Shown: positions 52,929-61,684 of the stretch, one piece after another | Layout: each line of letters begins with the position of its first letter | How positions within the stretch are numbered: the first letter of the stretch is position 1 | Source of the DNA: Micromonospora sp. WMMD1082 | GTDB lineage: Bacteria > Actinomycetota > Actinomycetes > Mycobacteriales > Micromonosporaceae | Direction of reading: 5' to 3' | Length of the DNA stretch: 64,000 nucleotides | Assembly (NCBI RefSeq): GCF_029626175.1 | Contig: NZ_JARUBM010000002.1 | Coordinates: 2,931,001-2,995,000, forward strand | The notes under the pieces: generated by a model | The model's input: the letters and a program-made list of their open reading frames with translations, nothing else | What the model was told of the DNA's origin: nothing | Databases searched by the model: none | Position numbers and translations under genes: made by a program

Positions 52929-54299
52929 TCAGTCCTTGCGGTGACGGCCCACCGGCAGTTCGCGAGGAGGGCTGGCCGGTGGGCGCCGCGCGGCAGCGCG
53001 GTCCAGCGCGGGCCGACCGGCGCGGGCCACCGCTGGCCTGCGGCGCAGGCCCAGCACCGCGCCGATCTGCGCGCCGACGATGCTGGCCACGGCCAGCACG
53101 GCGGAGACGGCGAGCGGGCGGTTCACCCGGTCCGGTTCGCCGGCTCGGGCCGCGCCCACCGTCACCACCGGCGAGTGTTCCGCCGAGGTATCGCCGCGTG
53201 CCGGTGGCTGCGCCCCCTCCGGGGTGGTCCCGGTCGGTGCGGGGGTCGCCACACCGGGCTGCTCCACGGTGCCGCCGGGCTGCCCCGCCGCGCCGCCGGG
53301 CTGCTGCACCGCGCCGCCCGGCTGCTCCACGGTGCCGCCCGGCTGCTCCACGGCGCTGCCGGGCTGATCGACCCTGCTTCCGGGCTGATCGACCGCGCCG
53401 CCCGGCGTCGGGGGCGTCGGGCGCTCGCGCTCGGCCCGATCGGGTGTGGCCGGTCCGGGTGTGGGGCGGGCCTTCGGGGCGACCAGGCGACCGGTGGCGT
53501 GTGACCGGGAGCCCTGGTCCCGCGCCTCGGCCGGAAGCTTGATCAGCTGGCCGGGGCGGATCAGGTCTGGATCGCGCAGTTCGTTGAGCGCGGCCAGCCT
53601 GCGGTAGTCGTCGAAGTCGTCGAGGTACCGGTCGGCGACCCCGCCCAGGTAGTCGCCCCTGGCGACCCGGTAGACCGGTGTGTCGGCGGCGCCGTCCCGA
53701 TCCGCCCGCGCGGCTGCCGCAGGACCGGCCGCCGTCGCTGGTCCGGTCGCCGCCGACACCGACCGTGCCGTGGGCACCGACATCGTGGTCGCCGTTGCCG
53801 GTCCGGTCGCCGCATGCGCCGACATCGCGGGTGCCGTCGCCGGGGCGAGGGCCGCCGTGGCCGCCGGTCCTGTCGCGTACGCCGGGGCGGTGTGGGCCGT
53901 GGTGGCGGCGGTGGCGGCGGGGCTGGCGGCGAGGATGAGCGCGACGGACCCGACCAGCGCGGCGGCGGCCCGTTGCTGGCGGCCCAGGCCCGGCAGTCGG
54001 GGCGCCGGCCGGTCCAGCGCCTGCGCGCCCAGCTCCACCAGCACGGAGAGGGCGAACGTGGCCCAGCCGAACCAGCCGGCTATCGCCAGCGCCCGCAGGA
54101 AGAGCTGCCCGTCGTCGCGGCTGGTCAGCGTGGCGCCGACCTCCGCGAGCGTGGGTAGGTGGTCGGGGAGCGGGTTGCCGGCGAAGGCCAGCAGCGCGAT
54201 CGGCCCGCCGACCAGCAGGCCGACCAGCGCGACCAGCGCACCGAACCCGGTCAGCAGGTGACCGACCCGCCGTACGGCGGTACCACCCGATGCGGCCAT
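52929..54299 (-). CDS. LysM-domain membrane protein with heptad PGG repeats
   Basis: The 456-residue protein has three N-terminal hydrophobic helices (about 14-41, 66-90, 110-130), an Ala/Thr-rich loop, a LysM-like domain (about 206-256, VYRVARGDYLGGVADRYLDD, then LRDPDLIRPGQLIKLP), a Pro-rich region with about seven repeats of (A/V)xQPGGx (about 298-349), and a final helix near 400-422. LysM binds glycan, so it may anchor the Tad machinery to the cell wall. The ATG is at 54299. It is the last gene of the minus-strand Tad operon, 15 bases after the TadG-like gene. Confidence 0.8.
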   Translation of the reverse strand: MAASGGTAVRRVGHLLTGFGALVALVGLLVGGPIALLAFAGNPLPDHLPTLAEVGATLTSRDDGQLFLRALAIAGWFGWATFALSVLVELGAQALDRPAPRLPGLGRQQRAAAALVGSVALILAASPAATAATTAHTAPAYATGPAATAALAPATAPAMSAHAATGPATATTMSVPTARSVSAATGPATAAGPAAAARADRDGAADTPVYRVARGDYLGGVADRYLDDFDDYRRLAALNELRDPDLIRPGQLIKLPAEARDQGSRSHATGRLVAPKARPTPGPATPDRAERERPTPPTPGGAVDQPGSRVDQPGSAVEQPGGTVEQPGGAVQQPGGAAGQPGGTVEQPGVATPAPTGTTPEGAQPPARGDTSAEHSPVVTVGAARAGEPDRVNRPLAVSAVLAVASIVGAQIGAVLGLRRRPAVARAGRPALDRAAARRPPASPPRELPVGRHRKD

Positions 54300-54314
54300 G
54301 GCAACCTTCCTTCC

Positions 54315-54740
54315 CTAGGTGACTCCGGTGAGCGCCCGCGCGGTCGCCTCGCCGGAGACGGTGACGGTGTTGGAGAAGTTGAAGAGGCCGAGCATGGCCC
54401 GGTCGTAGGTGACCCACACGCGTACCCGGATCAGGGTTTCGCCGTCGACCACCGGAAAGCTCACCTCGTGGTCGCTGGCCCCGGCGGCGGCGAGGTAGTC
54501 CCGGACGGCACGGCGGGCCTGGAGCTGGTCGATCCGCTTGGGCCCGCCCTCGATCGCGGTGGCGAGGTCGATGGCCTGGCCGCCCGCGCGAGCCGCCTCG
54601 GCCGCCAGGTTCTCGGCGCGTTGCAGCGTACGGAGCTGGCCCGCGCCGTCGAACGTCATGCCGATGATGGCGAGGACCCCGACGAGGGCGATGGCGAGGA
54701 AGATGCTCACCCGCCCGGCGTCGCCACGGCCCGCCGTCAT
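54315..54740 (-). CDS. TadG-like pilus assembly protein
   Basis: A 141-residue protein with an N-terminal segment typical of TadE/TadG proteins (GDAGRVSIFLAIALVGVLAIIGMTFDGAGQLRTLQRAENLAAEAARAGGQA). It has one helix and an extracellular part, VSFPVVDGETLIRVRVWVTY. The start ATG at 54740 overlaps the TadE stop (ATGA). Minor pseudopilin or assembly role inferred. Confidence 0.85.
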   Translation of the reverse strand: MTAGRGDAGRVSIFLAIALVGVLAIIGMTFDGAGQLRTLQRAENLAAEAARAGGQAIDLATAIEGGPKRIDQLQARRAVRDYLAAAGASDHEVSFPVVDGETLIRVRVWVTYDRAMLGLFNFSNTVTVSGEATARALTGVT

Positions 54741-55189
54741 CCCCGGCTCCGGTAACGGTCCAGTGGCGAGGTGAACGAGGCGGTGATCCGGTTTCCGCTC
54801 GGCATCGTCAGGGCCGGCAGCCTGATGTCGGAGTAGGAGACGGTGCAGGTGATCTCGACGGTCACCGTGGCGTCCTGCCCGACCTGGCTGCGGAAGGCCG
54901 CATCGAAGGTGGTGGAGTTGCCGCCGACCGAGCCGCGGAAGGTCACCACGGGGGCGCCGGTGCAGGCCACTCCCCGCCAGTCGAGCTGGTCGCGGGCCGC
55001 GTCCCGGGCCTCCCCGCGGGCGGTGGCGGCGTCCCGGGAGATGGACGCGGCCCGGGCGGCGTCGTGCGCGGCGGCCTCCAACGCCTCGCTGGCCACCGCG
55101 GTACGCCCGGCGACCCCGGCCAGCACCATCATCGCCACGAAGGCGGGCGCCAGGACGGCCACCTCGATCGAGACCGAGCCCCGGCTCAT
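54737..55189 (-). CDS. TadE-like pilus assembly protein (second copy)
   Basis: A 150-residue single-pass protein with the TadE start SRGSVSIEVAVLAPAFVAMMVLAGVAG and Ala-rich membrane-proximal helix (EALEAAAHDAARAASISRD). The start is the ATG at 55189, which overlaps the stop of the upstream gene by ATGA. A four-residue-earlier ATG at 55201 is possible. Confidence 0.85.
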   Translation of the reverse strand: MSRGSVSIEVAVLAPAFVAMMVLAGVAGRTAVASEALEAAAHDAARAASISRDAATARGEARDAARDQLDWRGVACTGAPVVTFRGSVGGNSTTFDAAFRSQVGQDATVTVEITCTVSYSDIRLPALTMPSGNRITASFTSPLDRYRSRG

Positions 55190-55677
55190 GGTGCGGTCCA
55201 TCGTTCCACCGTCCCGTGTGCGGTCTGCCGCACGGAGAAGCTGACGCCCGGCACCACCGACAGGGACCGGCCGGTCACCGTGCACGTCACGCCGACCGGC
55301 TCGCCGGGCGGGTCGGTGGCCGTCGCGACGCAACTCGGCCCCGGGTCGTTCCAGTCGACCAGCCAGTCACCGGCCTGGTGGAGGAAGGTCGTGGCCCGCT
55401 CCGCACCGGCGCCCACCGGAGCCTGGTGGAGCCGCTGGGCGTTGACCCCGATCTGCGCGGCGTTGAGCGCGGTCGAGCGGGCCATGAACACGGCGGCGAC
55501 CTGCACCGAGGCGAACAGCATCAGCAGGATCGCCGGTAGCGCCACCGCCAGCTCGACCGGGTTGCCGCCCCGTTCCCGGTCGTCGGGCGACCGTGCCCGG
55601 CCGTCCGGGGCATGCCGCCGGTGGTGCCGGGCGGCTGCCGCCACCCGGCACACTCCGGTCGACAGGACTCGGTGCAT
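55186..55677 (-). CDS. TadE-like pilus assembly protein (first copy)
   Basis: A 163-residue protein with the TadE-type segment GGNPVELAVALPAILLMLFASVQVAAVFMARSTALNAAQ (Glu in the fifth position of the helix). The N-terminus has an unusual Arg/His-rich head of about 38 residues (GVCRVAAAARHHRRHAPDGR). The ATG at 55677 lies only three bases after the pilin-like stop. Confidence 0.82.
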   Translation of the reverse strand: MHRVLSTGVCRVAAAARHHRRHAPDGRARSPDDRERGGNPVELAVALPAILLMLFASVQVAAVFMARSTALNAAQIGVNAQRLHQAPVGAGAERATTFLHQAGDWLVDWNDPGPSCVATATDPPGEPVGVTCTVTGRSLSVVPGVSFSVRQTAHGTVERWTAP

Positions 55678-55680
55678 GGG

Positions 55681-55917
55681 TCAGGGAGCCGTCGGGTCTT
55701 GGTGCGTCGGGATGTTGTCCATCCAGTCGTTGGCCGCACCGAGGGCGGCGGCGGTCACCGCCATCGCCACGGCCACCAGGCCGAAAATGATCACAGCGGT
55801 CGGCACCGGACTGTCACCACGGTCGCCGCGCAACTCGGCCAGCCGCGTTCGCAGCGCGACGTGCAGGTGGGTCAGCCGCGCGCCCAGCGCGCCATGCAGG
55901 TGGGTGAGGACGGGCAT
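55681..55917 (-). CDS. Flp-type pilin-like protein lacking the usual processing Glu
   Basis: A 78-residue protein placed exactly where the Flp pilin belongs. It has a long basic head and then GDSPVPTAVIIFGLVAVAMAVTAAALG, a helix resembling Flp pilins. Canonical Flp prepilins have Gly-x4-Glu with a Glu at mature position 5 and a following Tyr; here the segment reads PVPTAVIIFG, with neither. The ATG is at 55917. It may be a processed pilin of an atypical class or an assembly factor. Confidence 0.65.
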   Translation of the reverse strand: MPVLTHLHGALGARLTHLHVALRTRLAELRGDRGDSPVPTAVIIFGLVAVAMAVTAAALGAANDWMDNIPTHQDPTAP

Positions 55918-55944
55918 CGGTACTCCTTCGGTCGGGGTCGGGAC

Positions 55945-56808
55945 TCAGAGGCGGGCCAGGAACGGGTAGATGGCGAAGCCGAGCAGGACGAAGACCAGCA
56001 GCGCGCCGGGGATGTCGAGCCGGCTGGTCACCCCCTCGGCCCGGGCCAGGTTGTCGGTGCGGATCTGGTCGCGCAGCGAGTCGGCGCGGCTGCGCAACGT
56101 CTCGTGCACCTGCGCGCCCTCGCTGCCGGAGGAGCGCATGATCGCGCCGACGTCGCCCAGCTCCGGGATGCCGATCCGGTCGGCGAGGTCGCGCAGCTCG
56201 TCCCAGGGGGAGTGCATCTGCATCTGGGCCATCCGCAGCGCTTCCGAGATTCGGTCGAAGACCCAGCCCTCGCAGATCGCGGCGGCCCGCTCCAGCGACT
56301 GCACCGGCCCGTGCGCGGCGGAGAGCTGCAACGCGACCAGGTCGAGGTAGGTGCAGACCGCCTGGCGGAACTCGTCCCGCGCGGCGTCGGCCTTGGTCAG
56401 CACCGCCCGGTGCGCCACCAGCGCGCAGAGCAGCGCCAGACCGAGACTGCCCAGGACCGGCACGGCCAGCGGCAGGGAGATGCCGACCGCGAGGAACGTG
56501 ACGCTCAGCAGGGCCGGTGCGGACAGGCCGATCAGGGCCGACAGCAGCACGGAGAGCGCGTACTGCTCGGGCGTGCGGTCGAGCAGGGCCAGCTGCCGGT
56601 GCGGTGGGCGTAGCCAGCGGGTCAGCCCGGTGAGCCAGTCCAGACGCCGATCCGCGGGACCGGTCCGGGCGGCTCCCGGCGGCTGGTGCAGCCGGCGCAA
56701 CGCCGGGCCGAGCGCGGGGGTCGCCGGCACCAGCTCGCGGATCACCAGGAACATGCCCAGCCCGACCGTGGCCCCGGCCACGACGGCGAGGGTGAGATGC
56801 AGGTTCAC
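55945..56808 (-). CDS. TadC-like inner-membrane platform protein
   Basis: A 287-residue GSPII_F-type protein with helices near 5-25, 85-125 and 265-285 and the cytosolic domain RAVLTKADAARDEFRQAVCTYLDLVALQL, EGWVFDRISEALRMAQM. It partners TadB beneath the pilus. The GTG at 56808 overlaps the TadB stop (GTGA). Confidence 0.9.
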   Translation of the reverse strand: MNLHLTLAVVAGATVGLGMFLVIRELVPATPALGPALRRLHQPPGAARTGPADRRLDWLTGLTRWLRPPHRQLALLDRTPEQYALSVLLSALIGLSAPALLSVTFLAVGISLPLAVPVLGSLGLALLCALVAHRAVLTKADAARDEFRQAVCTYLDLVALQLSAAHGPVQSLERAAAICEGWVFDRISEALRMAQMQMHSPWDELRDLADRIGIPELGDVGAIMRSSGSEGAQVHETLRSRADSLRDQIRTDNLARAEGVTSRLDIPGALLVFVLLGFAIYPFLARL

Positions 56809-57707
56809 GCCACCACCTCGCCGGGATCGGGAGCGGGCAGGAACCGCGCCGGCCGGGGCGGTTGACTCATCGACCGCACCCAGGCCAGCAGGGCCACGAA
56901 GGCGGCGCCGAGCACGGCCATCACCACCTGCCCGAACGGCGTGCCGTACGGCTGGACGTACTCGCGGTTCAGCAGCCCGTACGCGATGGTGGCCAGCGTC
57001 ATCCCGGTGAGGAAGCGGACCGCGAACCGGGGCTGGGTGCGCTTGGCCTCGATCTCCCGCCGGGTCGCCACCTCGGCGGCGGCGGCCGAGGCGATGGAGC
57101 CGAGCACGTCGCCGAGCCGCTCGCCCCGGTCGGTCAGGTGCAGGATGAGCGCCGCGACCACCTGGTCGCAGACCGGGTCGCCGATCTCGTCGGCGAAGGC
57201 CAGCAGGGCGGAGCGGGCCAGCCAGCCGGCCTGGAGCCGGGCCGCGAGCAGGCGTACCTCCTCCTGGATCTCCTCCGGTGCGGTGTTGACCGTGCCGATG
57301 ATCGCCTGCTGGAGCCCCTGCCCGGTGGCGGAGACGTCCTTGAGCCGGCGGGTCCACTCGCCGACCGCCTCGATCCGGGCGATCGCCCGCTGCTCGGCCC
57401 GGCCGACCGAGAACAGCCACGGTGCGCCGGGCACCGCCACCGCGACCAGCAGACCGACCACGGGCAGGCCGGTCAGCAGGAAGGCCAGTGCGCCGGCCAC
57501 CACCGCGCCGATCAGCAGCGCCTGGTGCGCCCGCTGTTCGCGGGCGGTGGTGCCGGAGCCGCGCCAGAGCCGCCCGAGCCCCGGGCTCGCCCCGGGTGCC
57601 GGGCCGGGCGGCCGGCGGGTGCCGACGAGCGCGACGATCGCCAGCACCAGGCCGGCCACGCAGGCGGCACCGGAGACCACGGCGATCAGCTCGATGTTCG
57701 TACGCAC
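56805..57707 (-). CDS. TadB-like inner-membrane platform protein
   Basis: A 300-residue GSPII_F-domain protein with helices near 6-28, 62-95, 220-240 and 255-280 and the cytosolic stretch EWTRRLKDVSATGQGLQQAI, DRGERLGDVLGSIASAAAAEVATRREIEAKR. The GTG at 57707 is eight bases after the CpaF stop at 57715, in the direction of transcription. Confidence 0.9.
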   Translation of the reverse strand: MRTNIELIAVVSGAACVAGLVLAIVALVGTRRPPGPAPGASPGLGRLWRGSGTTAREQRAHQALLIGAVVAGALAFLLTGLPVVGLLVAVAVPGAPWLFSVGRAEQRAIARIEAVGEWTRRLKDVSATGQGLQQAIIGTVNTAPEEIQEEVRLLAARLQAGWLARSALLAFADEIGDPVCDQVVAALILHLTDRGERLGDVLGSIASAAAAEVATRREIEAKRTQPRFAVRFLTGMTLATIAYGLLNREYVQPYGTPFGQVVMAVLGAAFVALLAWVRSMSQPPRPARFLPAPDPGEVVA

Positions 57708-57714
57708 GCCCGCC

Positions 57715-59244
57715 TCACCGCCGACCGAGTCGGGTCTGCCGGGGCCGGCGCCAGGCGCCCTGGCCGGCCTCGATCCAGCGGCTCAGCAGCCGAGCGTCGT
57801 AGCCCACCCGCAACAGCTGGTCCCGGACCCGCTCGGGCAGGTGCCGGGGCACCGCGCGCCCGTCCGGCCCTGGGCCGAACACCTGCGTGGTGATGATCCG
57901 GCTGCCCTCGCCGACGCCCAGCACCTCCTCGACGTGCGAGACGAAGCGGTGCTTGCGCCCGCCGATGCCGGTCTCGTCGTCGACGGTGACGTAGACGATC
58001 AGGTCGAGCGCGTTGCCGGCCATCCGGCGGGCCTGGTCGACCGTCATCTCCCGGCCGTGGGCCAGCGCCAGCTCGATGATCCGCTCGCTCACCCCGGCCG
58101 GGGTACGGGCGTGGATCGTGCACATCGAGCCCCGGCTGGTGGTCATCGCCTGGAGCATCGGCACGATCTCCCGGGACCGCACCTCACCGACGATGATCCG
58201 CAGCACGCCCATCCGCAGCGAAACCGGGATCAGGTCGGCGATGCTCACCTCGCCGGCCGGGCGGCCGTCCGGCCCACGCTCGCCGTGCCCCTCCCGGGCC
58301 TCGAAGCTCATCACCGCCCGGTGCCGGTCACCCCGCCGGGCCGGCAGCAGTTCCCGGCTCTCCTCCAGCAGCACGTACGGCTCGTCGGGCGGGATCTCGC
58401 TCATCAGCGCCCGGATCACGGTGGTCTTACCGGCACCGGCCAGCCCGGCGACCATGATGTTCAGCCCGGCCCGCATCGATGCCCGGAGGAAGTCGCGCAG
58501 CAGCGGGTCTACCATCTCGTCCAGGTCGCCCCGGCTACCGGCCAGGTCGTCCAGGGTCACGTCGAGGGTGTTGTGCTTGCGGATCACCGCGTACGGGCGG
58601 TGGCTGACCAGGAACACGGCGGCCAGCCGGCTGCCGTCGGGCAGTTGCAGGTCGAGCGTGGGCTTCGAGGTGGACAGGGAGCGTTCCGTCGCGCCGGCCC
58701 GTCGGGCCGCCGCCTGGAGGATCTCCACCAGCTCGTCGTCGCTGTCGGCGATGGGTTCGACCCAGTCGACGCCGCCGCCGTGCCGGGTGATGCGGACCTG
58801 GTCGCAGCCGAGGATGTGCACCTCCTCGATGGTGTCGTCGACCAGCAGCGTCTGGAGCCGACCGAGACCGGCCAGCTCGGCGGTGACCTGGTCCAGCAGT
58901 AGACGCTCCTCGCCGGCGGCCATCGGCGTGCCGGCCCGGCGCACCGAGTCGGCGTACTCGGCGACCAGTTCGACCGCCAGCCGGGCGCGCTCGATGTCCT
59001 CCTCGTCGACGCTGAACTCCCGGCCGCGCTGCCACCGGGTGAGCCGCTCGCTCAGCTGCCGGCGCAGCTCGCGGACCACCTGGAAGTCCACCCGGGGCCG
59101 GGGCGGTGGTGCCGGTGGCGGCGCCGCGACCGGTACCGGCAGCGGCGGATGGTGCCGGCCGTTGACGGGCGGCAGCGGCGGTGCGGTGGAGGTGGCGCCC
59201 GGTGGTTGCCGGCGCGGATCCGACGAGACCGCTTCAAATCGCAT
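57715..59244 (-). CDS. CpaF/TadA pilus secretion ATPase
   Basis: The 509-residue motor ATPase of the Tad system. The Walker A is VAGLAGAGKTTVIRAL, the Walker B/Asp-rich box is RIIVGEVRSREIVPMLQAM, and MCTIHARTPAGVSERI holds the His box. A Pro-rich N-terminal head of about 55 residues is unusual. The ATG at 59244 lies inside the 3' end of the CpaE-like gene (11-base overlap). Confidence 0.94.
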   Translation of the reverse strand: MRFEAVSSDPRRQPPGATSTAPPLPPVNGRHHPPLPVPVAAPPPAPPPRPRVDFQVVRELRRQLSERLTRWQRGREFSVDEEDIERARLAVELVAEYADSVRRAGTPMAAGEERLLLDQVTAELAGLGRLQTLLVDDTIEEVHILGCDQVRITRHGGGVDWVEPIADSDDELVEILQAAARRAGATERSLSTSKPTLDLQLPDGSRLAAVFLVSHRPYAVIRKHNTLDVTLDDLAGSRGDLDEMVDPLLRDFLRASMRAGLNIMVAGLAGAGKTTVIRALMSEIPPDEPYVLLEESRELLPARRGDRHRAVMSFEAREGHGERGPDGRPAGEVSIADLIPVSLRMGVLRIIVGEVRSREIVPMLQAMTTSRGSMCTIHARTPAGVSERIIELALAHGREMTVDQARRMAGNALDLIVYVTVDDETGIGGRKHRFVSHVEEVLGVGEGSRIITTQVFGPGPDGRAVPRHLPERVRDQLLRVGYDARLLSRWIEAGQGAWRRPRQTRLGRR

Positions 59245-60034
59245 CCGGAACCCCCTGGGAGACGGGCCACGCCAACCGCGCCCGCCGCCGTTCCAGCAGC
59301 GCGCCGACCGGCACCTCCAGCCCACGGGCCGCGCGCAGCAACGGCCGTCCGGCGCGCACGGTGCCGCCCAGGCCCAGCACCTCGGCGGTACGCGGGTCGT
59401 GCGGCAGCCGGGCGATCACCGGCATCTGGAGTGCCTTGCTGATCTCGCTCTTGCCGTGGCCGTCGCCGACCAGCAGTAGGCGCAGCGTGCCGGGCGGCAC
59501 CCGGTGCTCGGCGAAGTCGCGCTGGATGCTCTGGAGCAGGGCGCGGGTGCCGGACAGGTCGGGCAGCTGCGCCCGGGACACCACCAGCACCACCGAGGCG
59601 GCGCGTAGCAGTGGCCAGGGTGGGCCGACGACGTGCAGCCGTCCACAGTCGACGATCACGTCGTACGGCGGGTCGCCGCGTTCCAGCCCGGCGAAGAAGT
59701 CGGCGAACCGCTGCCACAGCGGGGTGACGCTGCCCGCCTGGGCGGGGTCGATCACCCCGGGCAGCAGGAGCCGTTCACGGCGCGGCGCGTCCAGGTCGAC
59801 CAGCTGTGACCAGAACGCGGTCTCCAGGCTGCCGTCGCGCAACTCGCCGACGGCCAGCTCGCCGATGCCGCGCGGGCCGTCGAGCGCGCCGCCGAGATAG
59901 CCGGCGAGGACCGAGCCGCCGGCCGGGTCGCACTCGGCGAGGATCAGCCGCCGATGCCAGCTCAACGCGCAGGCCAACGCCGTGGTGGTGACGCCCGGCG
60001 AACCCTTGGCCGAGACCAGCGCGATGATCGCCAT
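59234..60034 (-). CDS. CpaE-like MinD/ParA-family protein with degenerate P-loop
   Basis: A 266-residue protein of the ParA/MinD fold, as in CpaE/TadZ localisation proteins. The deviant Walker A normally reads KGGxGKTT; here it is SAKGSPGVTTTALA, so the signature Lys is kept but the P-loop Lys is Val. CDPAGGSVLAGYLGG (the second sheet), PPYDVIVDCG and VVSRAQLPDLSGTR follow. It may therefore bind but not hydrolyse ATP. It probably sets the position of the Tad machine. Start ATG at 60034. Confidence 0.85.
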   Translation of the reverse strand: MAIIALVSAKGSPGVTTTALACALSWHRRLILAECDPAGGSVLAGYLGGALDGPRGIGELAVGELRDGSLETAFWSQLVDLDAPRRERLLLPGVIDPAQAGSVTPLWQRFADFFAGLERGDPPYDVIVDCGRLHVVGPPWPLLRAASVVLVVSRAQLPDLSGTRALLQSIQRDFAEHRVPPGTLRLLLVGDGHGKSEISKALQMPVIARLPHDPRTAEVLGLGGTVRAGRPLLRAARGLEVPVGALLERRRARLAWPVSQGVPDAI

Positions 60035-60036
60035 AC

Positions 60037-60696
60037 TCAGGCCGCCCTGGTCAGCACGACCGCGATCCGGTCCTGCGCGGCCAGCGCCACCACGGCCGGC
60101 ACGTCCCGGACGGCGAGTGCGAGGTAGACCACGACCTGGTCCCGGCCCTCGGTGGAGACGGCGTCGGTGACGGTCGCGGTGAACCGGGTGGCGCCGGAGG
60201 CCGGACGGCTGTTGTCGTTGCTCGGGGTGCTGACCAGCAGGACCTGGTCGCCGGGGCGCAGCTTCGGCGCCGGCACCTGGGCGGCTCTGAGCCCGAGGGC
60301 GAGCTGCTGTTGCCCGGGGCCGAGCAGCGGTTCGTCGGTGAGCTGGCCCATGGTCAGCAGCGTGCCGGGGGCGAGCGAGACGGCGGCGCGCATGCCGATC
60401 ACGTCGGCGAGCCGTCCGGCGGGTACCGGATCGAGCCCCTGCCCGCCGGCCACCTGCACCGTCACCAGGTCAGCAGCGGCGACCACGCTGCCGACCTCGA
60501 CGGCCCGGGCCACCGCCAGGTAGCTGCCGGTCGCGCGGACCGAGGTGACCGCGAACGCCGAGCCCAGCCCGCCGAGGGCGATCAGCAGGACGGCCAGGCC
60601 GAGCAGGCCGGGCCGCACCCGGCGTTGCCGGACCACCCGGGGCGGGGCGACCGGTGCGTCCACCGGCGGGGTTCCGTCACGGGTCGCCACGCTCAT
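60037..60696 (-). CDS. CpaB/RcpC-like SAF-domain pilus assembly protein
   Basis: A 219-residue protein with an N-terminal membrane helix (LGLAVLLIALGGLGSAFAVT) and a SAF/RcpC domain (VARAVEVGSVVAAADLVTVQV, GLRAAQVPAPKLRPGDQVLLVST). In Gram-negatives CpaB contacts the secretin and the wall; in actinobacteria it likely ties the assembly to peptidoglycan. The ATG is at 60696; only two bases separate it from the CpaE-like gene. Confidence 0.85.
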   Translation of the reverse strand: MSVATRDGTPPVDAPVAPPRVVRQRRVRPGLLGLAVLLIALGGLGSAFAVTSVRATGSYLAVARAVEVGSVVAAADLVTVQVAGGQGLDPVPAGRLADVIGMRAAVSLAPGTLLTMGQLTDEPLLGPGQQQLALGLRAAQVPAPKLRPGDQVLLVSTPSNDNSRPASGATRFTATVTDAVSTEGRDQVVVYLALAVRDVPAVVALAAQDRIAVVLTRAA

Positions 60697-60754
60697 CGGG
60701 GCCTACCTTTCGTTCGTGACTGCGGGGCTCGCAGGATCGGCTCACTCCTCGCGC

Positions 60755-61684
60755 TCACCGGGCCACCACCTGAAGCTCGTTGATCTGGATGGTGACCGGG
60801 CCGGTGGTGCGGGTGACGCCGTCGATGCTTCCGCTGTCACCACCGGTGCTGGTCCAGGTCACGGACCAATGTGTGGTCGCCTGGACCTGATACGTCCCGG
60901 CCGTTGGGTAGCCGTTGTGGTAGCCGCAGTCGGGGGAGCGCCGCCCCGCGTGTGGGCCGTCGGCGCGGTACCGGGTGCCGGGGCCGGTGCATACGACCTC
61001 GTCGCCGTTGCCCATGTCCCAGACGACCCGGGCGACCTCGGCCCGGATCGTGACGGTCAGGCCGCGATCCGAGGCGGCGGCGCTCAGCGGGCCGAACTGG
61101 CTGGCACCCGTCTCGGCCCACATCCAGACCGGCAGGCCGACCAGGCCGGGGCCGATGTCCTTGCGGGGCGCGACCGAGGCGCGGGGCGCCAGCAGGGTGA
61201 TCGAGGCGAACGCCCGGCGGGCCAGTTCCTCCGGGTCCGGCGGGGCACCGAAGCCCGGCGGCGGCGCGTCCCGCAGCTCTAGGGTCTGGTCACCCAGGGC
61301 GCCGCCGCTGCAGGTTTTCAGGTACCACTGCTGGCCCTCGGGCGGCTCGGTGGGCGGCGACTCGGCGAGCTTGTAGTAGCAGCCGTCGCCGCTGTTGAAC
61401 CAGCCGAGCAGGTCGTCGTAGCAGGGGATGGTGCGCCCCTCCCACTGGCAGACGCCACCGCCGCCGCCACCGTTGTTGCCACCGCTGCCGTTGTCGCCGC
61501 CGTTGCCGCCGCCACCGGGGGTGCCCGGGTCGTCGTCCCAGACGTTGCAGTTCGGCTGGGCCGGTGGGCACTCGGCTCCGGGGTCGGCGGCGGTCGCGGG
61601 CACCGCCCCGGCGGTCGCCAGCAGCACCGCCAGCGCGCCGCCGAGCAGGGCCCGGCGGGCGGTGCCGGTCCGCCGGGTCAGCAC
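60755..61684 (-). CDS. Secreted Gly-rich protein of the Tad locus
   Basis: A 309-residue exported protein: signal peptide to about residue 32 (ALAVLLATAGAVPATAA), a Gly/Asn-rich stretch (about 55-78), four or more Cys (GVCQWEGRTIPCYDD, GDGCYYKLAE), and a C-terminal PKD-like beta-sandwich (VWDMGNGDEVVCTGPG, AGTYQVQATTHWSVTWTS). It opens the Tad unit and may be an adhesin or tip protein. Start GTG at 61684 overlaps the upstream stop. I do not recognise a named family. Confidence 0.75.
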   Translation of the reverse strand: MLTRRTGTARRALLGGALAVLLATAGAVPATAADPGAECPPAQPNCNVWDDDPGTPGGGGNGGDNGSGGNNGGGGGGVCQWEGRTIPCYDDLLGWFNSGDGCYYKLAESPPTEPPEGQQWYLKTCSGGALGDQTLELRDAPPPGFGAPPDPEELARRAFASITLLAPRASVAPRKDIGPGLVGLPVWMWAETGASQFGPLSAAASDRGLTVTIRAEVARVVWDMGNGDEVVCTGPGTRYRADGPHAGRRSPDCGYHNGYPTAGTYQVQATTHWSVTWTSTGGDSGSIDGVTRTTGPVTIQINELQVVAR

